From positions 1-20,988 of IMG/VR virus record IMGVR_UViG_3300031669_000284: DNA of 20,988 nt, one strand, 5' to 3'. This DNA is from a virus. How positions within the stretch are numbered: the first letter of the stretch is position 1; each line of letters starts with the position of its first letter. Positions 1 through 7,818 of the stretch are shown piece after piece. The translations under genes and the position numbers were made by a program. The notes beneath the pieces were generated by a model that worked only from the letters and a program-made list of their open reading frames with translations, did not search any database and was not told the origin of the DNA.

Positions 1-233
1 GCCATGTAGCCAGCGTAGGCGCTAATCAATACATGCTCACCTTCAACTGCCCTAGGCCAATGCTCCTCTTTCCAGCATTCTGGACCAATGGCAATAACAA
101 TCGCACGCTGCTCAACAGTTTGCATATTTGCCTTAATCGAGTCAGGAATAATAATTGTCCCTGCTGCAATTGTTGGCTCATAGGGTTTAACCAACACGGC
201 ACGTCCCTTCGGAATCAATCCACTATTGTTCAT
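1..233 (-). CDS. GroES-like co-chaperonin (cpn10), 3' end cut by window edge
   Basis: The leftward frame opens at 233 and is still open at base 1, giving 77 residues. The start is set by GGAGGGAAGGG just upstream and a 4-base ATGA overlap with the preceding gene. The protein begins MNNSGLIPKGRAVLVKPYE, then has GTIIIPDS, VIAIGP, and GEHVLISAYAGY. This is the order of GroES: the strand with VLVKP, the mobile loop ending GxIxIPD, the VxAxGP strand, and the G-D/E-xVLxSxYAG strand. GroES caps the GroEL folding chamber. Phage versions assist folding of capsid proteins, which fits its place in the late operon just after portal. The family call is from motifs; the missing C-terminus cannot be judged. 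Confidence 0.82.
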   Translation of the reverse strand, partial: MNNSGLIPKGRAVLVKPYEPTIAAGTIIIPDSIKANMQTVEQRAIVIAIGPECWKEEHWPRAVEGEHVLISAYAGYM

Positions 234-487
234 TCCCTTCCCTCCAATTCCACATAGTCAATTCCCAGGAGATCCCGCATCGCATTGCAATAACCAGTGG
301 CGCCTGCATTCTTCACTAGCATTTCAGTTGTGAAGGCAGCACTCAAGCCACCATCAGCCCATTGCTCCATTAGGTTGTTGCGTTGCCGTGCTGCCCATTC
401 CATTAGCATTTCCGTCACCGGATGGTCCTTCCAACTGAGGAATAGTTCCTTGTCCGCCTGTTCCATCTTGTCCTGTAGTGTTGTCAT
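230..487 (-). CDS. 85-aa late protein overlapping the portal gene
   Basis: An 85-residue acidic, helix-rich protein (starts MTTLQDKMEQADKELFLSWK) with no family I can name with confidence. It starts inside the 3' end of the portal gene, in another frame, and overlaps it by 134 bases. A site reading AGGTAGGCGAAA precedes the ATG. Its stop codon overlaps the start of the co-chaperonin as ATGA, which supports it being translated. Small helical proteins after portal often serve as head-assembly or scaffold-associated factors, but that role here is only a guess from position. Confidence 0.68.
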   Translation of the reverse strand: MTTLQDKMEQADKELFLSWKDHPVTEMLMEWAARQRNNLMEQWADGGLSAAFTTEMLVKNAGATGYCNAMRDLLGIDYVELEGRE

Positions 488-2474
488 TTTCGCCTACCTG
501 TTGTGCTTGTTGAGTTATGGAATCATTCATCAGCTTTAACGCGTCGATCTTTGCCTTGAACTCCTCAATATTCGCTGTTGCTCCTATGCCACCTGCTTGC
601 TGCTGTGCCAATGCTGCCTGCGCGTACAGGCTTATAATCTTTGCCTCATTCAGGCGGCGCTGTTCAAACAAAGAAGACATATATTGCAATTTCTTCCATT
701 GAAGGTTTGCCATTGCTACCTGCACCTTCAACTGCTCGATCTGCACCTTTTCTGTCAAGGGTGGCGGCAACTTCTTTGCAAGGCCAAGGTATACCTTATC
801 AATGTTCGGTATTCTCATTGCCTTCAAATAATACTTATTAACCTCGTCTGGATTGTACAAGAGGTTACCATTGGCAACTTGCATAAGAGCAGATGCCTGC
901 TTGAATCGTGCCTGATCACTCATTACATTTGGGTCGGCAACAGGCACAACAGAACTACTATCACCAAGGTAATCAGCACGGCTAATGTACGTATCACCGC
1001 CAGCAAAGTAAGTCTTGCCTGCCGGAAGATGTATGGCATTAAGAATGTAGAGTTTCTTATACTCCTGCTTCATCGACCTCCAGATACGCTTGAAGATGGC
1101 AGCGTATACTTTCTGTCCCTGCTCAATCATCGTCTGACTTGTCTGGGCAGGTGTATTCTGTCCTGGATTCCCGCCTGTACTAATATCAACAGCACCGCTG
1201 ATTTTCTCCGTGTAGTTAATCAACAAGGAGAGGAGTTGAAACATCACATTGGAGGGTTCTCTAACGGGGAGCGGTATGACAGATTTACGCAGGTCGTCCC
1301 CGGTGCTATCAACTCGATTCCACTCGAAGGGTGAAAAGTTATACACACCTCCCTTGATTTTTGCGCCACGACCGAGAAATCCCCCCGCAGTGTTACTGAT
1401 AGTTCCGGAGTCGAACAATTGGTTGACGGCACTATTAACAGATTCATTCAGGGGTCCCAGGAGTACACCATACCCAATATCCATGATGCTGCCATCGGCA
1501 GAAGGGATGAAGGGAATTTTCGTGAAATATTCGTGTGCCTGTATGCGGATGATTTCACCGCTCGGGGACTTCTCAACATCCCTTTCGGAGTCAGCACGGG
1601 CAACTATGCGCAGGACGCAATGGGTACTATTCTCAATTGTTACGATGTATGGTTCGGCATAACCATCGCCGTCGAGGTCGAGGGTGCGATGTTGTTCGAG
1701 GGCAAGAAAGGGGGTACGTGTATCCGGTTGTGGTTGATCCATACCAGAGCGATTATCAATCTCTACACTCTCCTCTGTTTGAGGGATTGCAGGAGCGGTA
1801 TCATCGTACCATTCTTCTTCTCTTACGTCCCGATATACACCCGATAGAATACGGCTGTGTATCGTATTACGGGACATGGGAATCAAATGCGTCTTGGTAT
1901 AATCCTCAACATTCTTCGCCCAGTAATTAATAACAAGATCCCGTGCAAGGACAAGGTCACTCTCATTCCTTCCCTTATCACCGCTGAAGTAAGTCTTCTT
2001 CCAGGCAGTCCCAACGATTGGTACATTAAGGAGGGCACGGTCTGTTTGTTCCTCCCAATCCTCATCCTGCTCCAGCAACTGCCAACTCATGTGGGTTGAT
2101 ATGCGCTCGGAGCGTGCTGTCTTTGAACCATCTGGATCGGGACCAATAACACGGGACTGCACAACACTTGTACCATCTACAATGTCGGGATAGGCACGAC
2201 TATGGAATTGCAATGCTGCAATGGTGATGAGGGGGAAGGCAATGTTACTACAGCCAGGCCAAGGGAAACTCTTGTCCTTCTGAATCTGCATGGCAAGGTC
2301 CATGCCAGCCGAGTTGCGCTGCAACCAATGGACACGAGATTGCACATCGGATTGATAATCCTGCCACACAAGATCACCAATCTTTCGAAGGTCATCCTCC
2401 GTGAACTTATCACAGAGGTTGGGTGCATCAATTGTGTCTTTGTCAAATGTTATTTTATTATCAAGGTCTAGCAT
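354..2474 (-). CDS. Portal protein (P22-like)
   Basis: A 706-residue protein, the length usual for P22-type portals (about 700). The dodecameric portal sits at one capsid vertex and is the DNA entry and exit channel, docked by terminase. Evidence: an N-terminal segment with FPWPGCSNIAFPLI followed by ALQFHSRAYPDI (about residues 70-97), typical of this portal family; a long alpha/beta body; a helical stretch rich in Gln and Ala at about 600-650; and a low-complexity Gly/Gln/Asn tail. The start at 2474 has AAGGGTAGG upstream. It lies 48 bases after the terminase stop, and that gap holds a copy of the 15-bp palindrome and a TATAAT-like box on the minus strand. The last 134 bases also encode the start of the next gene in another frame. 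Confidence 0.88.
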   Translation of the reverse strand: MLDLDNKITFDKDTIDAPNLCDKFTEDDLRKIGDLVWQDYQSDVQSRVHWLQRNSAGMDLAMQIQKDKSFPWPGCSNIAFPLITIAALQFHSRAYPDIVDGTSVVQSRVIGPDPDGSKTARSERISTHMSWQLLEQDEDWEEQTDRALLNVPIVGTAWKKTYFSGDKGRNESDLVLARDLVINYWAKNVEDYTKTHLIPMSRNTIHSRILSGVYRDVREEEWYDDTAPAIPQTEESVEIDNRSGMDQPQPDTRTPFLALEQHRTLDLDGDGYAEPYIVTIENSTHCVLRIVARADSERDVEKSPSGEIIRIQAHEYFTKIPFIPSADGSIMDIGYGVLLGPLNESVNSAVNQLFDSGTISNTAGGFLGRGAKIKGGVYNFSPFEWNRVDSTGDDLRKSVIPLPVREPSNVMFQLLSLLINYTEKISGAVDISTGGNPGQNTPAQTSQTMIEQGQKVYAAIFKRIWRSMKQEYKKLYILNAIHLPAGKTYFAGGDTYISRADYLGDSSSVVPVADPNVMSDQARFKQASALMQVANGNLLYNPDEVNKYYLKAMRIPNIDKVYLGLAKKLPPPLTEKVQIEQLKVQVAMANLQWKKLQYMSSLFEQRRLNEAKIISLYAQAALAQQQAGGIGATANIEEFKAKIDALKLMNDSITQQAQQVGENDNTTGQDGTGGQGTIPQLEGPSGDGNANGMGSTATQQPNGAMG

Positions 2475-2502
2475 TTGCCTACCCTTTATTATAATGCATG
2501 AC

Positions 2503-2517
2503 GTAACAATTTGTTAC
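2503..2517. promoter_or_regulatory. 15-bp palindrome copy 1, GTAACAATTTGTTAC
   Basis: A perfect 7-bp inverted repeat around one base, in the 48-base gap between large terminase and portal. On the minus strand a TATAAT box (2488-2493) lies just downstream, so the palindrome would cover the spacer and -35 region of a portal promoter. It is identical to the copies at 14217 and 18615. The operator role is inferred from symmetry, repetition and location. Confidence 0.75.
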
Positions 2518-2522
2518 GGGTA

Positions 2523-3986
2523 TTAGTATCCAGTATGCCTGTTACGACCAATTGCATTTTCTCTATAGTATTGATTTTCCTCTTCCTCCAACTCATCTGT
2601 CTCCTCAAAATCTTCCTCATCGAGTTGGCCTATCATATCCAGGCCGATACAGAGGGTTGCATCACTGTCGAATTGATCGTCTAATTTGGCCTGCTTACCG
2701 CCAGTGAATTTCAGTAACTCTTCCTTGTGCCCAGGATACCAAGAACCCTTCGTGTCGAAATGAATCATGCCGGACTTCATTCTTTTCTGGAAGGATCGAC
2801 CCCTTGTTGCCTTATCCTTGACGGGATTCAATACTTCAAAGTTAAGGTAGATATCCCTATCCTGCATTTCATTACGGATCATCGGATAGACGGACTTCCA
2901 GATTACTCCACCCTCCACAAAGAATATCTCAGGTTTCCACCTCTGTTGGATGGTGAACATCTCCTCCATCCATTCTACGGTGTCCCACCTGTTGACTCGA
3001 ACATCCGTTATGTGCGTTACATTATTTATATCCTTCCCACCAATCGTGAAGGATGTTCTATTGGCAAGGTCCGCCTTAGAAACGGCGAAGTCACAGCCGA
3101 CATAATACTTCTTTTCAATGGCAATGTCATCCTCTGACATGGGGATGAATTGTTCCTCCTTCAGGTAGGCATCAGCCATGTCCTGTGGGTCATTAAGGAA
3201 CTCTTGCGCGTAGCCACCTGGGTCGCCATCTTCCTCAAATTCCTCCTGCTTGTCCCGCAGCTGAGCGGCAGTCCACCTTTCCGGCCACAGGATATTAGAG
3301 AAGTCATCGTAGGATTGATGTGCCTTATAGAATAGGAAATGCCATTTCTTATTCTTTAAGAGGCGTGAAAGGAGGGAATCCTCGTGCAGGATAGTTCCGT
3401 GAACCCGTATCTTACCACTCTTACTGAGCGCTTGTTTACAGGCACGAAAGAACCACCTCCTGAATTTCTCCCTTCTCTCCTTAGACTCAACCTGCTCATC
3501 GTCCTCCATGTCATCACAGACAATCAAATTAGGACGTTTACCATTCCAGAGGGCGCCACGAATCTTCTGCTCCGACCCCCTGGCATTAATACGAAATCGG
3601 TGCCCGTCATCACACACCACAATGATTTCAGTTTTCGCATCGCTCTCGAACCCCACAATGCCAAACTCCTCACGCAGGTCTGTATTAGTGTGAAGCTCCT
3701 CGCTAATGTTGGAGAGTTGCTCACTGGCCTTTGGTTCTGTTGAACCAATCAATATAACATAGTCGGAGGTTCGAAAACATACCTCCGCCATTATGTAATC
3801 GAACGTAAGACCAGTTGACTTGGCATGATCGCGGGGAGCAACGCAGCCACATGAATCATAATCACTCGTGTAGAGGGCCCATGCCTCCCGATGGAATGGA
3901 GGGGTCGGCATCGCATTGTCATACCTCGGGGAGAGGAATGTACCGGCAAATGCCTCCACCAGCTGACTTGATAATTTGATGGTCAT
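2523..3986 (-). CDS. terL: Terminase large subunit (DNA packaging ATPase/nuclease)
   Basis: A 487-residue packaging motor protein. It hydrolyses ATP to pump DNA through the portal and cuts the concatemer. The ATPase half has a Walker A-like APRDHAKST (residues 50-58), Walker B LIVCDDMED (154-162) and the coupling motif HGTIL (196-200). The RNase H-like nuclease half has VGCDFA with D299, FVEGG with E358, and a third acidic cluster near DDQFDSD close to the C-terminus. The C-terminal tail is strongly acidic. The start overlaps the upstream gene by ATGA and has no clear ribosome site of its own, so it is probably translated by coupling. It is separated from the small terminase-like gene by four structural genes, which is an unusual order. 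Confidence 0.93.
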   Translation of the reverse strand: MTIKLSSQLVEAFAGTFLSPRYDNAMPTPPFHREAWALYTSDYDSCGCVAPRDHAKSTGLTFDYIMAEVCFRTSDYVILIGSTEPKASEQLSNISEELHTNTDLREEFGIVGFESDAKTEIIVVCDDGHRFRINARGSEQKIRGALWNGKRPNLIVCDDMEDDEQVESKERREKFRRWFFRACKQALSKSGKIRVHGTILHEDSLLSRLLKNKKWHFLFYKAHQSYDDFSNILWPERWTAAQLRDKQEEFEEDGDPGGYAQEFLNDPQDMADAYLKEEQFIPMSEDDIAIEKKYYVGCDFAVSKADLANRTSFTIGGKDINNVTHITDVRVNRWDTVEWMEEMFTIQQRWKPEIFFVEGGVIWKSVYPMIRNEMQDRDIYLNFEVLNPVKDKATRGRSFQKRMKSGMIHFDTKGSWYPGHKEELLKFTGGKQAKLDDQFDSDATLCIGLDMIGQLDEEDFEETDELEEEENQYYRENAIGRNRHTGY

Positions 3987-4600
3987 TGAAATAAGGTAGC
4001 CGCAATATCAAACTGCAATCGGTATTTACTATTCATTCCAACCTTCACAAGTACGGGGTTGGATAGGAGAGAAGTAAGATTAGTATATAAATTATACTCA
4101 ATAAGGTAACGATCCCTCTGCATACGGAATTTCAAATCATTACTATAAATATACCCTACAATAATATCACTCTTCCCGAGGAGTAATTCAGTAGGCCGCT
4201 TATCATCAAGAGTTGCCTGAGGGTGTGTTGCACCTACTGGAAGTGCTGTATACCTATACCCAGGCAGTGTTGCATCATACCAATAGAAGCCTGCATTCCC
4301 CTGCGATACATAGGTTACAAGGGGATGCATATTTTCATCGAAGGCAAGACTAATCTCCGTGAAATTGGGAAGGGAGAATAGGACAAGGGGAGGCTGCGTT
4401 GGCGAAGATATAGTGGCATCACCATTGATACCATTGGGTATAATTTCAATCATCCATGTCTGTACTTGCATCCCCTGGGAAGGATCATACAGGGCAACTC
4501 CACCTAACTCATATGATTGAGTTAGGGGTGTTGATATACCATCTGGAATCAAATAGATGGAATATTGAGGAGTTAAGGTGAGGGAATTACCAGGTATCAT
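3983..4600 (-). CDS. Virion-associated structural protein, 205 aa
   Basis: A 205-residue, beta-rich protein containing GGVALYDPSQGMQVQTW, SLAFDENMHPLVTY, GFYWYD, KSDIIVGYI and FRMQRDRYLIEY. This pattern resembles a family of conserved phage virion-associated proteins commonly found beside tail or head-fibre genes; I recall the pattern but cannot name the protein with certainty. No signal peptide or membrane segment is present. It overlaps both neighbours by ATGA, so it is made in step with terminase and the upstream fibre-like protein. It is probably a component of a surface spike or tail fibre assembly, an inference from context and composition. Confidence 0.75.
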   Translation of the reverse strand: MIPGNSLTLTPQYSIYLIPDGISTPLTQSYELGGVALYDPSQGMQVQTWMIEIIPNGINGDATISSPTQPPLVLFSLPNFTEISLAFDENMHPLVTYVSQGNAGFYWYDATLPGYRYTALPVGATHPQATLDDKRPTELLLGKSDIIVGYIYSNDLKFRMQRDRYLIEYNLYTNLTSLLSNPVLVKVGMNSKYRLQFDIAATLFQ

Positions 4601-5490
4601 GGATACCTAGCCCAGCTTGCATTGAAATTAATTGTCAAAGAATAGGCAGAAGTCTTAGCAATAGCGGGAGATACGGAGGCTTGATAATCACCAAACATTC
4701 CATAGATAAGAAAGGCAGTTACTCCGCCAGTCATATTACCGGCCGTTGTAGGGAAGTAGGCATTCCAAGAATTATAATAATTTCCATTCACGTAGGCGGT
4801 AGTTAGGGAAGCATTAACGGAATCACCAATTCCAGTAGGAACACTATTAACTGTTCCTATACTACCGTTACTTACATAAAAGAGGCCCTGCCCTGAGCCA
4901 CCTGCATAACTATAGTCCGAGACAGCATTCGCATTTGCACGTCTCCACACACCACTATGTGTAACTCCGCTGACTACAAAACTATATGACGTATCTGTTA
5001 GATTCATGTATAGGCGAAGTTCATATGTAACTTCTAATTGCTCATAGGAGAGGACAGTGAGCGTGGTTGGACTCCCCAAAGAATCAAGTATGAGGGCATG
5101 ACTAAAGAGGAGTGTATTAGCAGTATTATCCCCCGTACCAATCTCCGTAAGATTACCTGTAGCGGCCCCGATTGCATAATTATAGGTGAAGAAAACACTC
5201 ACATAATCAGGGGGTCCTACCGTATAAGTATACGAACTAATGGAATAATAACCTACGGCCGCAAGAAATGTACCTAAATTAGTATCTGTGTAGGCAGGTG
5301 TAGTACTACTAGTACCAACGGCAACATACTGTGCTATACCTGCCGGATAATTACCAATCCAATTTAATCCCTGATTTGTTAAGAGGTTATCAAACCACCC
5401 CGTATCCTTTGTTATCGTTCCATCCGCAAGACGAGTTCGGAGGCGAAATTTACCTCCCAACTTAACATCCTCAGTTATGTTTAACTTCAT
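4597..5490 (-). CDS. Fibre/decoration-like structural protein, 297 aa
   Basis: A 297-residue Tyr-, Ser-, Thr- and Gly-rich protein, almost all predicted beta strand. The N-terminus has KFRLRTRLADGT, TGWFDNLLTNQGLNWIG and VAVGTSSTTPAYTDT, then GNLTEIGTG, HALILDSLGSPTTLTVL and LEVTYELRLY. This order is familiar from a widespread group of phage structural proteins found next to portal and terminase, thought to be head-fibre or tail-surface proteins. The role is inferred from family resemblance and beta content. ATGA overlaps on both sides place it firmly in the late operon. Confidence 0.78.
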   Translation of the reverse strand: MKLNITEDVKLGGKFRLRTRLADGTITKDTGWFDNLLTNQGLNWIGNYPAGIAQYVAVGTSSTTPAYTDTNLGTFLAAVGYYSISSYTYTVGPPDYVSVFFTYNYAIGAATGNLTEIGTGDNTANTLLFSHALILDSLGSPTTLTVLSYEQLEVTYELRLYMNLTDTSYSFVVSGVTHSGVWRRANANAVSDYSYAGGSGQGLFYVSNGSIGTVNSVPTGIGDSVNASLTTAYVNGNYYNSWNAYFPTTAGNMTGGVTAFLIYGMFGDYQASVSPAIAKTSAYSLTINFNASWARYP

Positions 5491-6191
5491 ATTAAGGTGC
5501 CTGAGACAAAAGTAATGGAATCTTTCAAATCATCATGAGGGATTGAGTAGGATACAAGAACCCGTATTAATGTTCCTGAAATAAATGCTATGTTATCCTT
5601 TAGATAATCCTTATCATAATTATAATAGAGTTGCACGGGTATGAGGGAGCTTGTAAGGAAGGTAATATTATCCTTCAAATCATCATGCCCATCATTATAC
5701 AATATAACAATCTGAAGGAGTGTACTCGTTAGAAAGGTAAGACTACTCTTTAAAGAATCTTGTGGCTTTGGGATGAATAACAAATTACCACTAACGGGAG
5801 CAATTGCACTCTTTAAGGAATCAAATATATTGTAGGGATATAGCCAAGTTGTTAGGTAATGGTCACTAACATGGTAAGGGGGATTTCCCGTCTCAGGCAG
5901 GATAGCTAATCTAGTTACCTTGTTATAATTATTCCCAAGGGATGTAACTACCTCGAAATTGATTTCGTAGATAACACCGGGGAGGCCGAGGCAAATACGT
6001 TGCTCAATCCAACCTGTATGGACAACAATACCACCGTACAACATGGAGGATGGGGATGGATCAACCCCACTGAATACAGTTACCGTTACTGTATAACTGG
6101 TAAGGGTTTCTCCGCTGGTGAGGACATCACGAAAATCCCCTGGGTAGGAGATTGTCTCGGAAATGGTCTTACTATCGGAGGTATACAACAC
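5487..6191 (-). CDS. Structural protein with fibre-adaptor-like domain and 25-aa tandem repeats
   Basis: A 234-residue protein in two parts. Residues 1 to about 100 match the neighbouring 104-aa protein (shared VFSGxDPSPSxM, GVxYxxxxxVTxxxxxNYxKxxRLAxxxxxGN), a small Ig-like beta domain seen in phage fibre-tail adaptor-like proteins. From about residue 124 to the end, a 25-residue unit beginning D-x-L-K-[SD] and containing TFLTSTL-like strand residues repeats about four and a half times. Start is GTG at 6191, three bases after the previous stop; no strong ribosome site is visible. Probably a virion surface protein whose repeat part forms a beta stack; this is inference. Confidence 0.75.
   Translation of the reverse strand: MLYTSDSKTISETISYPGDFRDVLTSGETLTSYTVTVTVFSGVDPSPSSMLYGGIVVHTGWIEQRICLGLPGVIYEINFEVVTSLGNNYNKVTRLAILPETGNPPYHVSDHYLTTWLYPYNIFDSLKSAIAPVSGNLLFIPKPQDSLKSSLTFLTSTLLQIVILYNDGHDDLKDNITFLTSSLIPVQLYYNYDKDYLKDNIAFISGTLIRVLVSYSIPHDDLKDSITFVSGTLI
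5490..5822 (-). repeat. 75-bp in-frame repeats encoding 25-aa units
   Basis: The 3' part of the gene encodes successive units DSLKSAIAP, DSLKSSLTF, DDLKDNITF, DYLKDNIAF and DDLKDSITF. The three complete inner units are each 25 residues, the first is 21, and the last is cut at 15 by the stop codon. At DNA level the units have diverged, so they are old or under protein-level selection. Confidence 0.8.
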
Positions 6192-6193
6192 AA

Positions 6194-6508
6194 TTAATAA
6201 TTCCCGCCGGGAGCAATTACAGCGAGGCGACCCTCCTTACTATAGTTGTGAGTACCGGAGGCAGTTACTACACATATCAGGAGGTAGATATTACCAGCAA
6301 CTCCTCCGGAAATTTGCACAGTTGCCGTGGTGCTGGTAGTAGTAATGGCACCAACCATTGCAGATGGGGAGGGGTCGGTGCCACTAAACACAGACATAGT
6401 TACACCAGCCCCCGTCACTGTCTCCCCGAATTGCAGTTTATCGGAGAAATTAATAACGTAGGGGACTGTCTCTGCCGCCGTCTTACTCGGTAGAAGTAGG
6501 AGGGTCAT
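6194..6508 (-). CDS. Small Ig-like structural protein, 104 aa
   Basis: A 104-residue protein with VTMSVFSGTDPSPSAM (about 36-51), GGVAGNIYLLICVVTASG and REGRLAV-like strands (EGRLAVIAPGG). This is the compact beta sandwich pattern of phage fibre-tail adaptor/decoration-like proteins. It is clearly paralogous to the N-terminal domain of the next gene. It begins six bases after the small terminase stop, and a purine-rich AGAGTAAGAAGAA leader precedes the ATG. The function as a virion decoration or adaptor is inferred from family resemblance and position. Confidence 0.75.
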   Translation of the reverse strand: MTLLLLPSKTAAETVPYVINFSDKLQFGETVTGAGVTMSVFSGTDPSPSAMVGAITTTSTTATVQISGGVAGNIYLLICVVTASGTHNYSKEGRLAVIAPGGNY

Positions 6509-6514
6509 TTCTTC

Positions 6515-7096
6515 TTACTCTTCCCCTTCTTCCCCTTCCCACTGTCCGGGATTGGAAGGCCCATTGCCATCCTCTTGTGCTGATTGATTCCCTGCGTATC
6601 CTTCGATTGCTTCTTGGTAGATGCCATTTTCATTTCTCCGTGTCTCGATTGTTTTAACTACGCCGCTTTGCAGGTACAGCAGACGTTCAGCGAGGCGAGC
6701 CAACCTGTCATTAGTGTCGATGATTTCTTTCGGGATACTACTGCCACTACCAATCCTCTTGGTTGCTTCCATCTGCAACCGTGCTGCCGCTACCCTCTCC
6801 TTCGGACTGCCATTCGCCATCACCTCACTAATTACTTCAACCGATTGCACAAACATCGCGTCCAATTGGAGGCCGGCAGCCTGACACATCTCGGCAATGT
6901 AATCCTTCATCAGGGGTTGTTTGGACAACATGGTGATGTATTCAGGTGTGACGCCGACAACATTAGAAATGGTGCGGCGGTCAATACCTTGCGCCAGCAT
7001 AGCACATACCTGTTTATGCTTCGGCTTCAATTCCTTCATCTGCCAGCCGACAACACCTTCCCCTTCATTGAGGGGTTGCTCAACCATTGCATTCAT
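6515..7096 (-). CDS. terS: Terminase small subunit-like protein
   Basis: 193 residues from the ATG at 7096, chosen because it overlaps the preceding stop as ATGA and has AGGG eight bases upstream; a GTG two codons earlier is possible. Residues about 24-62 (LKPKHKQVCAMLAQG, TISNVVGVTPEYITML) form a helix-turn-helix of the kind used by small terminases to recognise packaging sites. A helical oligomerisation region follows (about 65-150) and an acidic Gly/Glu tail (ends GQWEGEEGEE). The small subunit brings viral DNA to the large subunit. The call is supported by the motif and by its place at the head of the late operon; a different DNA-binding role is possible. Confidence 0.72.
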   Translation of the reverse strand: MNAMVEQPLNEGEGVVGWQMKELKPKHKQVCAMLAQGIDRRTISNVVGVTPEYITMLSKQPLMKDYIAEMCQAAGLQLDAMFVQSVEVISEVMANGSPKERVAAARLQMEATKRIGSGSSIPKEIIDTNDRLARLAERLLYLQSGVVKTIETRRNENGIYQEAIEGYAGNQSAQEDGNGPSNPGQWEGEEGEE

Positions 7097-7266
7097 TTCC
7101 ACTTCCCTACCGGTCGGGCCCTTTTCGCCGTAACCTCTTTGGGAATCTTCACCTGTCTTGTCATAGGCACGGCATGCATCTTTGCGAAACCTTGATTGAT
7201 CTTCGCCTCATGCAACTTCGGTACAGCCATCTTCGCAACCTGGAATCCTTTAAAGACATTACGCAT
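7093..7266 (-). CDS. Small basic protein, 57 aa
   Basis: A 57-residue, strongly basic protein (MRNVFKGFQVAKMAVPKL to KEVTAKRARPVGKWK). The ATG at 7266 has GGAGG nine bases upstream. Its stop overlaps the small terminase start as ATGA, and its start overlaps the end of the acidic 47-aa frame. No family recognised. The charge suggests nucleic acid contact, or an internal head protein; this is a guess. Confidence 0.6.
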   Translation of the reverse strand: MRNVFKGFQVAKMAVPKLHEAKINQGFAKMHAVPMTRQVKIPKEVTAKRARPVGKWK

Positions 7267-7402
7267 TTTCCTGTTCCTCCTTCCCGTGATGCTCCAAGTA
7301 AAGGGGATCCTCCTCAAGAGTATCCTGAACACGAGCAAGGGCCTCCTTCTGTTCATCAGAGAGGAGGGAGAAAAGATATTCGTGCTTACTTTTGATGGCC
7401 AT
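7259..7402 (-). CDS. Small acidic helical protein, 47 aa, first gene of late operon
   Basis: 47 residues from the ATG at 7402 (MAIKSKHEYLFSLLSDEQKE, ending GKEEQENA), acidic and amphipathic. The frame extends upstream to a GTG at 7441, but neither start has a good ribosome site on this strand, so the true start is uncertain. It overlaps the next gene by eight bases. Composition and the tight packing with the following genes support coding. Function unknown. Confidence 0.5.
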   Translation of the reverse strand: MAIKSKHEYLFSLLSDEQKEALARVQDTLEEDPLYLEHHGKEEQENA

Positions 7403-7605
7403 AGGAGGAGGTACCGAAAAGGGACAAAGAGACCGTAACACAGCAACGATGAAAAGACAAGAGGGTTCGTAGAAACACTGACCCTTCGCGTAACAGAAAC
7501 ACCTTCAAAGATAACATACCTGAAAATTCAAAAGTTGCCGCGGATGGGAAAATGCCTTTAAGTTTTTTCGCAGTCACGCGATTTGCCTCCCCGTCATGCA
7601 AATGC

Positions 7606-7642
7606 GAATCATTACCTTTCTCATTCGCATGTACGAATGATT
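7606..7642. repeat. Inverted repeat AATCATT / AATGATT
   Basis: AATCATT (7607-7613) and AATGATT (7636-7642) are inverted copies separated by 22 bases, and both are preceded by CG. A further GCGAAT / ATTCGC pair (7605-7610 and 7622-7627) is nested here. Possible operator; weak on its own. Confidence 0.4.
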
Positions 7643-7661
7643 ATCAGCCGCGCTGCATTCG

Positions 7662-7680
7662 ATACTGAACGGTTCGGTAT
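7662..7680. promoter_or_regulatory. 19-bp operator-like palindrome ATACTGAACGGTTCGGTAT
   Basis: Nine-base arms around a single central G, with one mismatched pair (T and G). Size and form resemble a helix-turn-helix repressor site. It lies in the divergent region seven bases from a second palindrome. Confidence 0.6.
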
Positions 7681-7686
7681 TGTATT

Positions 7687-7704
7687 GTGCAATGTATATT
7701 GCAC
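7687..7704. promoter_or_regulatory. 18-bp palindrome GTGCAAT-gtat-ATTGCAC
   Basis: Perfect 7-bp arms with a 4-base spacer, next to the 7662 palindrome. Together they look like a pair of operator sites controlling divergent transcription; the binding protein is unknown. Confidence 0.62.
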
Positions 7705-7809
7705 GGTTCATTATAGAAAAAGGATGGGCATTTATTTTGCAAATTGTTGAAAATAGTTTGAACTTCTCTGAGCTGTGCTTGTCTATCTATCTGTAGCATT
7801 CATTATCAA

Positions 7810-7818
7810 CGATTGGAG
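7810..7818 (+). promoter_or_regulatory. Extended ribosome site CGATTGGAG
   Basis: GGAG preceded by CGATT, eight bases before the ATG at 7827. It decides this start and is one of a recurring set (8066, 9366; CGATCGGAG at 15562; TGATTGGAG at 17191). Confidence 0.7.

Noticed and set aside
597-1334. Rightward 245-aa frame within the portal gene
   Set aside because: It is the antisense shadow of a well-supported portal gene and has no ribosome site or plausible protein pattern.
7386-7601. Leftward 71-aa frame in the divergent region
   Set aside because: No ribosome site, odd composition and overlap with the better-supported start of the late operon; more likely part of the leader.
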